Source: a bacterium
GTDB taxonomy: Bacteria; Actinomycetota; Acidimicrobiia; Acidimicrobiales; CATQHL01
Assembly: GCA_026708055.1 (NCBI GenBank)
Contig: JAPOVS010000044.1
Span: forward strand, 1 to 33,691
Length of the DNA: 33,691 nt
Direction: 5' to 3'
The position numbers and the translations under genes are program-made. The first letter of the stretch is position 1. Each line of letters opens with the position of its first letter. The notes beneath the pieces were generated by a model that was given only the letters and a program-made list of their open reading frames with translations, was not told the origin of the DNA and ran no database searches. Below, piece after piece: positions 8,746 through 16,302 of the stretch.

Positions 8746-9942
8746 GTGCGGATGAGTTCCCCGTCGCGGCCCCTCGAGGGAGTCCGGGTTCTTGAGTTGG
8801 GCGCACTCGTGGCGGCCCCCTACTGCGGGATGCTGCTCGCCGATCTGGGTGCCGACGTCATCAAGATCGAGCCGCCGGAGGGGGACATGGCGCGGCACTT
8901 CGCGCCGTTCGTGGCGGGGGAGAGCGCCTTCTTCATGTCCGTCAACCGCCGCAAGCGGAGTGTCGTCCTGGATCTCAAGCAACCCGAAGCGGTGTCCTGG
9001 GTGCATGAGCTGGTCAAGAGGACCGATGTGGTTCTGCACAACTACCGGACCGGCGTCGCCGAACGCATCGGCGTCGGCTACGAGGAGCTCGCCGCTCTCA
9101 ACGCCGGGCTGGTCTACTGCGCCATCTCAGGCTTCGGACCGACCGGTCCGATGGCGCACCGCCCCGCCATCGATCTGCTGTTCCAGGCCGAGTCCGGGAT
9201 GATGGCGATCACCGGCGAGCGGGACGGCTCGCCGGTGAAGGTCGGCACGAACGCCGCGGATGTCTACGCCGCCACCACGGCGGCGGCCTGCGTCAACGCC
9301 GCGTTGGCGAGCAGGGCCCGCAGCGGGCTCGGCGTGCGCGTCGACGTCTCGTTGAGGGACGCGTTCCTGGCGCTGCAGGCCTGTTGGTTCACGAGTTTCC
9401 TCGCCACCGGCGAGCAGTCCGAACGACTCGGTGCCGGGTCCCCGTTCACCGCCCCGACCGATGTCTTCCCGACGATGGACGATTGCATCGTCCTGGCTGT
9501 CGTCAACAGCAAGCACTGGCGGATCCTCTGCGGCGTTCTGGGCCTCGACCACCTCGTCGACGACCGCCGCTTCGGTGACAACGAGGCGCGGGTGGCGAAC
9601 GCCTCGGAGATCCGCGAGATCGTCTCGGAGGTGCTTGCCAGGCGCACGACGGAGCAGTGGATCGAGATGTTCGATGAAGCCGGGATTCCGGCGGGACGGG
9701 TTTACGACTACCGGCAGGTCGCCGCCGATGAGCAGATCCGTCACAATGCGATGGTGCTCGGTTTCGATCACCCGACTGCCGGCACGGTGATGACGCAGGG
9801 GGTTCCGTTCTGGCTGGACGGCGAGAAGAACCCGGATCCCGCACCGCCACCGACGCTCGGCCAGCACACGCGCGAGGTGCTGATCGAGTCGGGATGCTCG
9901 GCGGAGGTGGCCGACAATCTCGCCGGTGTTTGCAGGGCCTAG
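8746..9942 (+). CDS. CaiB/BaiF family III CoA-transferase
   Basis: Moves CoA between carboxylic acids through a mixed-anhydride mechanism. The protein has 398 residues from GTG 8746; an ATG two codons later (8752) is equally possible and no strong ribosome site separates them. Family features are the N-terminal PLEGVRVLELG, the CoA-binding region around LADLGADVIKIEPPEGD, and NRRKRSVVLDLK (about 67-78). The expected catalytic Asp is Asp172 in GTNAADVYAAT. The length is normal. It opens a plus-strand cluster, with the BadI-like gene 19 bp downstream, so it likely activates the acid or recycles CoA in that pathway. The exact substrate cannot be read from sequence. Confidence 0.88.
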   Translation: MRMSSPSRPLEGVRVLELGALVAAPYCGMLLADLGADVIKIEPPEGDMARHFAPFVAGESAFFMSVNRRKRSVVLDLKQPEAVSWVHELVKRTDVVLHNYRTGVAERIGVGYEELAALNAGLVYCAISGFGPTGPMAHRPAIDLLFQAESGMMAITGERDGSPVKVGTNAADVYAATTAAACVNAALASRARSGLGVRVDVSLRDAFLALQACWFTSFLATGEQSERLGAGSPFTAPTDVFPTMDDCIVLAVVNSKHWRILCGVLGLDHLVDDRRFGDNEARVANASEIREIVSEVLARRTTEQWIEMFDEAGIPAGRVYDYRQVAADEQIRHNAMVLGFDHPTAGTVMTQGVPFWLDGEKNPDPAPPPTLGQHTREVLIESGCSAEVADNLAGVCRA

Positions 9943-9961
9943 CGCAGAAGGAGCAATCGAG

Positions 9962-10756
9962 TTGACACAAGGTCAACTGCACGACGTTCTCTACGAAGTG
10001 GATGACGGGTTGGCGTGGATCACGATCAACCGGCCCGAGCGGCTCAACGCGTTTCGAGGGCGCACGATCGATGAACTCATCCACTGCTTCAAGCAGGCGT
10101 GGGGCGACCCCGCCGTCGGTGTCGTCGCGCTCACGGGTGCGGGCGAGCGGGCCTTCTGCGTCGGCGGGGACCAGAAGCAGCGTCTCGAGAGCGGCGACTA
10201 CGGGCCGAGCGAGTACGGCGTCTTCCAGGACGAGTACCTGCAACGCCTGATCCGGGACATCCCCAAGCCGGTGATCGCCGCGGTGAACGGGTACGCCATC
10301 GGTGGTGGCCAGGTACTGCACGTCGTGTGCGATCTGTCCATCGCGGCCGACCATGCCGTCTTCGGTCAGGCCGGGCCCCGGGTCGGCTCGTTCGACGCCG
10401 GGTTCGGAACGGCCTACCTGGCGCGCCACGTCGGCGTTCGTCGTGCCCGCGAGATCTGGTACCTGTGCCGGCGCTACAGCGCCGAGGTGATGCTCGAGTG
10501 GGGCCTCGTCAATGCGGTGGTGCCCATGTCCGAGCTGCGTGACGAGGTTCGCAGTTGGGCCGACGAGATGCTCGCCCTCTCTCCGGCGGCGCTCAAGTTC
10601 GTCAAGCACTCCTTCAACGCGGACACCGAGTCGATCGCGGGCATCTCGGCGGTCGCTTTCGACGGTCTGGCGGTGTTCGTGGACTCCGAGGAGGCTCAGG
10701 AGGGGGTCAGGGCCTTCAACGAGAAGCGCGATCCCGACTTCGGCCAGTTCCGTTGA
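9962..10756 (+). CDS. BadI-like ring-cleaving crotonase (2-ketocyclohexanecarboxyl-CoA hydrolase type)
   Basis: Crotonase-fold enzyme of 264 residues. The start is TTG 9962 because AGAAGGAG lies 8 nt upstream; a longer frame from 9926 would overlap the CoA-transferase. Oxyanion-hole segments are AFCVGGDQ (65-71) and GYAIGGGQVLH (110-120). The block GQAGPRVGSFDAGFGTAYLA (135-154) with Asp145, and REIWYLCRRYS after it, match the BadI/MenB subgroup. BadI opens an alicyclic 2-keto ring hydrolytically, while MenB closes one in menaquinone synthesis. The FRGRTIDELI and GGDQ segments and the catabolic neighbours favour BadI, and no men genes are nearby. An alternative is the EchA20-type hydrolase of steroid C/D-ring catabolism, which does similar chemistry. 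Confidence 0.82.
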   Translation: MTQGQLHDVLYEVDDGLAWITINRPERLNAFRGRTIDELIHCFKQAWGDPAVGVVALTGAGERAFCVGGDQKQRLESGDYGPSEYGVFQDEYLQRLIRDIPKPVIAAVNGYAIGGGQVLHVVCDLSIAADHAVFGQAGPRVGSFDAGFGTAYLARHVGVRRAREIWYLCRRYSAEVMLEWGLVNAVVPMSELRDEVRSWADEMLALSPAALKFVKHSFNADTESIAGISAVAFDGLAVFVDSEEAQEGVRAFNEKRDPDFGQFR

Positions 10757-10842
10757 GAGCCATCCAGATCCTCGGGCGGGCGGTGGCTGCCGAGTTGCCG
10801 ACGATCGGCCTGTCCGGCGAGGTTCGAGAGTCGGTGTGACGA

Positions 10843-12168
10843 GTGGTGCCGGACGTCTACGACGAGATCGAGGTGCTGCCACGCTCTCAACTCGAGGCGT
10901 TGCATCAGGAACTCTTCGCCGAACAGCTCGGCTACGTGATGGCGCACTCGGCGTTCTACCGGCGGAAGTTCGGCGCCACGGCCAAGAGCATCAGCTCGCT
11001 CGATCAACTGGTCGACCTGCCGTTCACCTCGAAGGACGAGGTGCGGGAGAGCCTTCTCGCACGGCCGCCGCTGGGCCTGCACGCGGCCGCGCCACTGGAG
11101 TCGGTCGTGCAGATCCAATCCTCGTCGGGCACGACCGGCATGCCGACCTTCGTCGGTGCGACCGCCGAGGACATCGAGACCTGGAACTCGATGGGTGCGC
11201 GGGTGTTCTACGCGAACGGGTTCCGGCCGCACGACTGGGTCATGCACGCCTACGCCATGGGTCGGGGTTTCGTGGGCGGGCTCGTGAACGTCGAGCACCT
11301 GCAGCACCTGGGCTGCTGCGTGATACCCCTGGGGGCGGAGGCCGGTACCGAGCGGCTGCTGCGCGCCATCGAGCACCTGCAGCCGGTGGCGATGTGCGGC
11401 ACACCGTCGATGGTGTTGCATCTCGGCGCCGCCGCGCCCGATGTCCTCGGCAAACCGGCGAGCGAGCTCTCGGTCCGGAAGATCTCCGTGGGTGGCGAGC
11501 CCGGCGCCGGCGAGCCCGCCATCCGTGCGCAGATGGAGGCGCTCTGGGCAGCCGACGTGCGCGACATGATGGGTGGCGCGGACTTCGGGAGCACGTACTG
11601 GGCGGAGTGCGACCGCAAGGACGGGATGCACCTCTGCTCGCAGGGTGCCCTGCACGTCGAGATCATCGATCCGGCGACGCTCGCGTCGCTCCCCATCGAG
11701 GAGGGCACGACCGGCGAGCTTGTCTACACCACGTTGGCTCGGCGTGCCACGCCGCTGATCCGCTACCGGATGGGCGACCTGGTGACGATCACGGCGCTGG
11801 GCTGCACGTGTGGCCGGACCGGCTATCGCATCAAGGCGCACGGCCGCACCGACGACATGCTGATCGTCCGCGGCGTCAACGTGTTCCCTGCGGCCATCAA
11901 GGAGGTGGTGGTGGCGATGCGGCCCCGAACCACGGGCTACTTGAAGATCGACATCGACTTCCCGGGCCACAGCACCCCTGACCCTCTGAGGCTGCGCGTC
12001 GAGGTGGCGGGGCGGAACATCGGCGCGTTCCCGATCCTGGCGGCCGAGATCGAGCAGCGGATCCAGAGCATGCTGTCGGTCAGGACGATCGTGTCCCTGG
12101 TGCCCGACGGTGCCATCGAGCGACCGGGAGTGCAGAAGGAGAAGCTGGTGGAGCGCGATGGCGGCTGA
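10843..12168 (+). CDS. Phenylacetate-CoA ligase family acyl-CoA ligase (PaaK-like)
   Basis: Adenylate-forming enzyme that activates an aromatic or cyclic acid to its CoA thioester, 441 residues from GTG 10843 (GTG 10846 is an alternative). Seen in the sequence: the P-loop-like SSSGTTGMPT at 93-102, an MMGGADFGSTYW region corresponding to the usual (Y/F)G(M/S)TE area, IRYRMGDLV, the GCTCGRTGYRI cysteine segment, and the hinge RTDDMLIVRGVNVFP, all typical of PaaK. The length matches PaaK (about 430-440). It lies 86 bp after the BadI-like gene and 15 bp before the SDR-like gene. The substrate is unlikely to be simply phenylacetate because no other paa genes are present; a cyclic acid feeding the BadI-like step is inferred. 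Confidence 0.87.
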   Translation: MVPDVYDEIEVLPRSQLEALHQELFAEQLGYVMAHSAFYRRKFGATAKSISSLDQLVDLPFTSKDEVRESLLARPPLGLHAAAPLESVVQIQSSSGTTGMPTFVGATAEDIETWNSMGARVFYANGFRPHDWVMHAYAMGRGFVGGLVNVEHLQHLGCCVIPLGAEAGTERLLRAIEHLQPVAMCGTPSMVLHLGAAAPDVLGKPASELSVRKISVGGEPGAGEPAIRAQMEALWAADVRDMMGGADFGSTYWAECDRKDGMHLCSQGALHVEIIDPATLASLPIEEGTTGELVYTTLARRATPLIRYRMGDLVTITALGCTCGRTGYRIKAHGRTDDMLIVRGVNVFPAAIKEVVVAMRPRTTGYLKIDIDFPGHSTPDPLRLRVEVAGRNIGAFPILAAEIEQRIQSMLSVRTIVSLVPDGAIERPGVQKEKLVERDGG

Positions 12169-12183
12169 GGGCGGGGGACCGGC

Positions 12184-12624
12184 ATGAGCGTTCTGCTGCT
12201 GGACGACTCGACCGGCTGGCTCGGCGAGATCCTGTCCGACGGCGCCTCCGAGGGAACCGTGCTCGCCGCCTGCGACCCGCCTGCTGACTGGTCCGCCGTG
12301 GAGGAGCGACTCGTCGACGCCTTCCACGCCGCACGCGAGTGCGTGGCGCAGGGGGCGCCGCTCGTCTACATCGTGCACTCCGAGGACCTGCGTGGCACGA
12401 GGTCGGCCCTGGCGAGCGCGCTCGCCACCGCACTGATCGGCTGCGCCAGGGCGGTGGCGTACGAATTCCAGCGTGATGGAGCCGCGGCGAACGTCGTGGC
12501 GCTGCCGACCGACGCGGATCGTCCGGGTGCGGCACGGGTCATCGGGAACCTGCTGGCGGACCCGGTGCTCACCGGCGAGCTGCTGGACCTCGGGAGCGCC
12601 AAGCTGGGAAAGCTCCAGCCGTGA
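12184..12624 (+). CDS. Short degenerate SDR-like protein, possible non-catalytic partner subunit
   Basis: 146 residues, starting at ATG 12184 with GGGGGA upstream. The C-terminal half follows the SDR pattern: a strand PLVYIVHS, a helix where YxxxK should be, ALIGCARAVAYEFQRDG, then a strand ANVVALP. The catalytic Tyr and Lys are absent and there is no TGxxxGxG nucleotide motif; most of the N-terminal Rossmann half is missing. The stop overlaps the start of the next gene, a complete SDR, by 4 bp (GTGA), implying coupled translation. A known precedent is BbsCD of benzylsuccinate oxidation, where a catalytic SDR pairs with an SDR-fold subunit lacking the active site. The function here is inferred, and a decayed gene is the alternative. 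Confidence 0.6.
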   Translation: MSVLLLDDSTGWLGEILSDGASEGTVLAACDPPADWSAVEERLVDAFHAARECVAQGAPLVYIVHSEDLRGTRSALASALATALIGCARAVAYEFQRDGAAANVVALPTDADRPGAARVIGNLLADPVLTGELLDLGSAKLGKLQP

Positions 12625-13322
12625 GCCTGTCCATCGTCACCGGCGCCGCTCGCGGGATCGGCCTCGAGATCGCCCGTCGCCTGGCGGCCGACGGCCATGC
12701 GCTTCTGCTCGTCGACGTCGCGCCGGCCGTGGAGGCCGCGGCGGCTGATCTCGGGGCCCGTTCGGCCTGCGCCGACGTGACGGAGCCGTCAGGCCTCGAG
12801 GCCATTGCCGCGATGGTCAAGGACGGGGGCGAGGCGGTTCGGTCGATCGTCAACAACGCCGGGATCACGCGTGATGCACGTCTCACGAAGATGGCCGAGT
12901 CGGACTTCCGCGCCGTGCTGCGGGTCAACCTCGGCGCTGCCTACGCGCTGGTCGATCGACTGCGCGGCGAACTGATCGACGGCAGTTCGATCGTCTCGAT
13001 GAGCTCCCGCGCCTACCTCGGCACCTTCGGGCAGATCAACTACGTCGCATCCAAGGCCGGATTGGTGGGCTTGACGCGTGCCCTGGCCCTTGAGTTCGCC
13101 CCCCGGACGCGGGTCAACGCCGTCGCCCCCGGCTTCACGGACACGGAGATGACGAGGGCGGTGCCCGAAGCCGTTCGGGACCGGATCGTGCCGGCGATAC
13201 CCATGAAGCGAGCCGGCGAGCCGCCCGAGATCGCAGAAGTCGTCGCCTTCCTCACGTCGCCGGCGGCCTCGTACGTCACCGGCCAGGTCGTGTTCGCCTG
13301 CGGCGGGCGCGGCATCGTGTGA
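12621..13322 (+). CDS. Short-chain dehydrogenase/reductase (FabG/BadH-like)
   Basis: NAD(P)-dependent alcohol/ketone oxidoreductase, 233 residues from GTG 12621. It has the nucleotide motif TGAARGIG (7-14), NNAGI, the catalytic Ser in SMSSRAYLG, the YVASK pair and the NAVAPGFTDTEM segment, so it appears fully active. It is slightly short for the family (about 245-260). In a cyclohexanecarboxylate-like pathway it would fill the BadH role, oxidising a 2-hydroxy ring acyl-CoA to the 2-keto form that the BadI-like enzyme then opens. That role is inferred from the cluster. The overlap with the degenerate SDR gene suggests a heteromeric enzyme. Confidence 0.88.
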   Translation: MSLSIVTGAARGIGLEIARRLAADGHALLLVDVAPAVEAAAADLGARSACADVTEPSGLEAIAAMVKDGGEAVRSIVNNAGITRDARLTKMAESDFRAVLRVNLGAAYALVDRLRGELIDGSSIVSMSSRAYLGTFGQINYVASKAGLVGLTRALALEFAPRTRVNAVAPGFTDTEMTRAVPEAVRDRIVPAIPMKRAGEPPEIAEVVAFLTSPAASYVTGQVVFACGGRGIV

Positions 13323-13420
13323 CTCCCGGGACGGCTCGATGACCCGGCAGGTCAACGACGTGTGCAGCGGGGCCGCAAAGTAGGGTGGCTCGAGGGATCA
13401 GGCGCACAGGGGGTGCAGGT

Positions 13421-14332
13421 ATGACCTCGATCGTTCGGTTCGTCGACTCGGATGCCGGGGTGGCTCGGCCTGGAGTGCTGGATGACGATGGGGTTCATCC
13501 GATCGAGAGTGTCGACACGCTCGCGGCGTTGCTGCACCACTCGGCGGCTGAGATTCGTGAGCAGATCGTGGCTGCGGCCGGGAATGCGCCGGTCGCGGGC
13601 GTGCCCCGGTTGTTGAGCCCGATCGACGGGGACACGCCGGTCTGGGGGGCCGGGGTCACCTACCGGGTCTCGCAGGAGGCCCGCATCGAGGAGAGCGGGG
13701 ACGAGGACGTCTACATCCGGGTCTACAACGCCGAGCGTCCCGAACTGTTCCTGAAGTGTGTCGCCCACGAGGTCGTCACCGACGGTGAGCCGGTCGGGCG
13801 GCGTCCGGACTCCGACAACGACACGCCCGAACCCGAGTTGGCCCTCATGATCAACGTCGACGGCGAGATCGTCGCCTACGGCGCGTGCAACGACATGTGC
13901 GCCCGGGCCATCGAGGGCGAGAACCCCCTCTACATCCCGCAGGCCAAGATCTTCGCCGCCTCCTGCGTGCTGGCGCCCACCATGCGCCCCTCCTGGGAGG
14001 TGCCCGACGCCTACGACCTCACGATCCGGCTGCGGCTCAGCCGCGGCGCCGACGTCCTGTTCCGCGGGTCCACCTCCACCTCGGAGCTGGCCCGCACGCT
14101 CGAGGAGTTGGTGGAGTGCCTGTTCTGCGCCACGGCGTTCCCCGACGGGGTGGTGCTGTCCACCGGCACCTGCCTGGTGCCGCCGCTGGAGTGCCCCAGC
14201 GAGGTGGGCGACATCATCGAGATCGCCATCGACGACATCGGCAGCATGCGCAACGTCGTCACCTCCACCGACGACATCAAGGGTTGGCTGCACCGCCGCC
14301 ACGCCGACCCGCTGACGCCGTACGAGGCCTGA
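13421..14332 (+). CDS. Fumarylacetoacetase-fold hydrolase/dehydratase
   Basis: 303 residues from ATG 13421, which has AGGGGG about 9 nt upstream; an earlier in-frame GTG at 13385 lacks one. Features are GAGVTYRVSQEARIEES (77-92), the metal-binding PEPEL (Glu137, Glu139) and GNDMCARAIEGENPLYIPQAK region with Asp158 (listed as a landmark, 156-176), and SCVLAPT. This is the FAH superfamily branch that includes 2-dehydro-3-deoxy-D-arabinonate dehydratase and related 2-keto acid enzymes, acting with Mg or Mn. It lies 98 bp after the SDR gene on the same strand, so it may belong to the cluster or be transcribed alone. The exact reaction is not determinable. Confidence 0.85.
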   Translation: MTSIVRFVDSDAGVARPGVLDDDGVHPIESVDTLAALLHHSAAEIREQIVAAAGNAPVAGVPRLLSPIDGDTPVWGAGVTYRVSQEARIEESGDEDVYIRVYNAERPELFLKCVAHEVVTDGEPVGRRPDSDNDTPEPELALMINVDGEIVAYGACNDMCARAIEGENPLYIPQAKIFAASCVLAPTMRPSWEVPDAYDLTIRLRLSRGADVLFRGSTSTSELARTLEELVECLFCATAFPDGVVLSTGTCLVPPLECPSEVGDIIEIAIDDIGSMRNVVTSTDDIKGWLHRRHADPLTPYEA

Positions 14333-14376
14333 GCGCGTCGGTCGCCGGACCGCGGCCCATCTGCGGGATCGGGTTC

Positions 14377-14972
14377 CTACGCGGCGGGCCTGACGAGGCC
14401 GAGTGGGCCCCAGCACTCGAAGTTGCCGTCGGTGGCGAGCGCGCACGTCTCGTTGTTGCCGGCGCTGATGGCGGTGTAGGTCCCGTCGGGGGCTTTGGCT
14501 TGGCCGCTTGAGTTGTTGCCCCAGCATTGGATGGTGCCGTCGGTGGTCAATGCGCAGGTGTAAACGTTGCCGGCGCTGACGGCGGTGTACCGCCTGCTGG
14601 CGGCGGTGATGGTTCCGGTCTGGCTGTCGTTGACCTGCAGGGGGCTGCTGTTGAGCCAGCGGCCGGCGGCGGCGCCGGTGGGGAAGAAGCGGGCGCGGGG
14701 GAGTTGTCGTTGCCCCCAGGCGTCGTTGCTGGTGGCGCGTTGTTGGACGCCGAACTCGACGCGGCCGTCGGCGAGTCTGCGCGCGGTGATGCGCACTTCG
14801 GTCGCGGCGTCTGGGGTTTCCTGGGCGGCGGCGGGTGCGGCGACCAGCGCGCCGGCGGCGATCGCCGACGCGAGCGCGAGCGCGGCCGCGGCGCCTAGCG
14901 CCTAAAACTCCGGGGGGGGGGGGCTGTCAGCGCGTCCGCGGTGCGCGGACGGCCGGTCGGTGCGAAGAACAT
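14377..14972 (-). pseudogene. Broken secreted RCC1-repeat protein gene
   Basis: A good start (ATG 14972 with GAGAGG upstream) opens MFFAPTGRPRTADALTAPPP but meets a stop after 25 codons. A second frame contains a hydrophobic Ala-rich signal peptide (ALGAAAALALASAIAAGAL, ending near AAAQ), a domain with RRLADGRVEFGVQQR and ARFFPTG, and two RCC1-like units (YTAVSAGNVYTCALTTDG... and YTAISAGNNETCALATDG...). The join is broken by a 12-C coding tract (14912-14923) and an exact 7-bp tandem duplication (14891-14904). Removing the duplication and one C restores one continuous frame. A GTG at 14796 could start a 139-residue protein without signal peptide. Two repeats are few for the family, so the 3' end may also be cut. 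Confidence 0.7.
14891..14904. repeat. Exact 7-bp tandem duplication next to a 12-G tract
   Basis: GCGCCTA is repeated exactly twice, 7 bp downstream (on the plus strand before) of a run of 12 G at 14912-14923. Both lie at the start of the RCC1-type gene on the minus strand and both disturb its frame. Confidence 0.85.
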
Positions 14973-15178
14973 ACTCACGCCTCTCTGGTGCAGTGTGCTG
15001 ATGGGCGACAGAGGGCGGACTCTGCACCGGTCGAGGCCGAGCCCGCGCCCGGCGCGGTACAGCGGCCGCCGAACAGGGCTCGCCGTGCCAGCGGCGGGAC
15101 CGGCCGAACTGGTGGAGCCGAAGCAGGAATACCCCGGTCCGCATCGGCGCACGGTGGTGAAGCGCCGCCCGCGCGCGA

Positions 15179-15895
15179 CTATGCGAACTGGCCGACGATG
15201 AGGGCCACGCCGCCGGCGAGGGCCACGGTCAGCACCGCAGGGCGGAACCAGGTGCGGTCGAGGAACGGCCGCACCAGCCGCGAGACGGCGAGGCCGATGA
15301 ACATTCCCGGGGCCAGGTAGCCGATCAGCTTGAGTTCGTGGAGACCGAAGTTGCCGCGCACCGCCAGCAAGGCGATGCCCGCGCCGCCGACCACACCGAT
15401 GTAGGCCGAAGAGGTCGAGCGCAGCACCGGCGGGCGCATCTCGCTGAAGCAGATCCCCAGGGGCGCACCGGGCAGCGCCGCGGCGATGGCTCCGAAACTG
15501 CACGTCAGCCCGCCGGCGACCTCGGTGCGGCGGGTCTGCCGCAGGCGGAATCCCGCCAGCAGGATCAGCGCCGAGCCGGCGACCAGAGCCCCGATCAGAA
15601 TTGTCCGGGTCGTCTCGGGCACGAGCTCCAGGACCGCGAAGCCGGCCGCCAGGCCGACCGGGAGTCCCCAGAGCGCGTGCTTCACCGCCCGCCAGTCGAT
15701 GTGCCTGCCCTCCACGATGATGTGCCGTATGCCGATGATCTGCCCCACGATGAGAAGCGGTCCGGGGATGAACGCGGGGTCGATGGCGACGAGGGCCGGG
15801 GCGGCCACCAGCGACAGCCCCACGCCCACAGAGCCCTGCACGATGGCGCCGCCCGCCACCGCGGCGATGGCGAGGACCAACTCGACGGCGCTCAA
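15179..15895 (-). CDS. TauE/SafE family membrane permease
   Basis: 238 residues with about seven hydrophobic segments. The N-terminal half contains GGAIVQGSVGVGLSLVAAP, and a second half has GAIAAALPGAPLGICF, the two glycine/proline-rich repeats of the TauE/SafE family. The family exports sulfite, sulfoacetate or other small organic anions, or takes up such compounds. TTG 15895 overlaps the Rieske gene stop by 4 bp (TTGA), so the two are translationally coupled. It is last in the molybdenum hydroxylase operon, suggesting it moves a substrate or product of that enzyme. The direction of transport and the substrate are unknown. Confidence 0.82.
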   Translation of the reverse strand: MSAVELVLAIAAVAGGAIVQGSVGVGLSLVAAPALVAIDPAFIPGPLLIVGQIIGIRHIIVEGRHIDWRAVKHALWGLPVGLAAGFAVLELVPETTRTILIGALVAGSALILLAGFRLRQTRRTEVAGGLTCSFGAIAAALPGAPLGICFSEMRPPVLRSTSSAYIGVVGGAGIALLAVRGNFGLHELKLIGYLAPGMFIGLAVSRLVRPFLDRTWFRPAVLTVALAGGVALIVGQFA

Positions 15896-16275
15896 GGGTC
15901 GCGCCTTGGGCGACGCCGCACCCGGATCTCCCCGGCCACCTCCTGGCAGGGATGGACCTCGATGTCACCCTTGCGGTCACGGCGGCCGTCGAGGTTCTCC
16001 TTCCAGCCGCTCCCGTCGGTGGCGAAGGTCCAGAAGTGCGTGAGGCAGACGATCTCCTCGCCGGCCACGGCCCCGGAGTCACCGAGGTGCGACCACTGGT
16101 GCGGGCAGCGTGCCTCCATCACGCACGGAACCCCGCTCTCGGTGCGCCACACCACCACGTCGGTGTCGTCGAGGATCGCCTCGACGACACCGCCGGGAGC
16201 AACCGCTCCGGCTGAGGTGATCGCCACCCAGTCGCCCGCGGCGGGGGGACCGGCGTCCGGGCCGGAGCCGTCCAA
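15892..16275 (-). CDS. Rieske [2Fe-2S] ferredoxin-like protein
   Basis: 127-residue soluble protein with one Rieske cluster site: CPH at the first half, then 17 residues, then CLTH (the CxH...CxxH pattern). GDWVAI near residue 14 and the strand-rich flanks match the small Rieske ferredoxins that feed electrons to or from oxygenases and hydroxylases. The start is TTG 16275; no better start is visible. It sits 27 bp after the molybdenum subunit and overlaps the TauE-like gene by 4 bp. It may therefore act as electron acceptor for the hydroxylase; that is inference, because such enzymes usually pass electrons through their own 2Fe-2S and FAD subunits. Confidence 0.85.
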   Translation of the reverse strand: MDGSGPDAGPPAAGDWVAITSAGAVAPGGVVEAILDDTDVVVWRTESGVPCVMEARCPHQWSHLGDSGAVAGEEIVCLTHFWTFATDGSGWKENLDGRRDRKGDIEVHPCQEVAGEIRVRRRPRRDP

Positions 16276-16302
16276 GATGCTTACCGGGTCACCCGCTGCT
16301 GT

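Noticed and set aside
10757-10839. 27-codon frame from TTG between the BadI-like and PaaK-like genes
   Set aside because: No ribosome site, no recognisable protein; more likely a spacer.
14912-14923. Simple phase variation by the 12-G tract alone
   Set aside because: Changing the tract by one base either way does not join the start codon to the signal peptide; the 7-bp duplication must also be removed.
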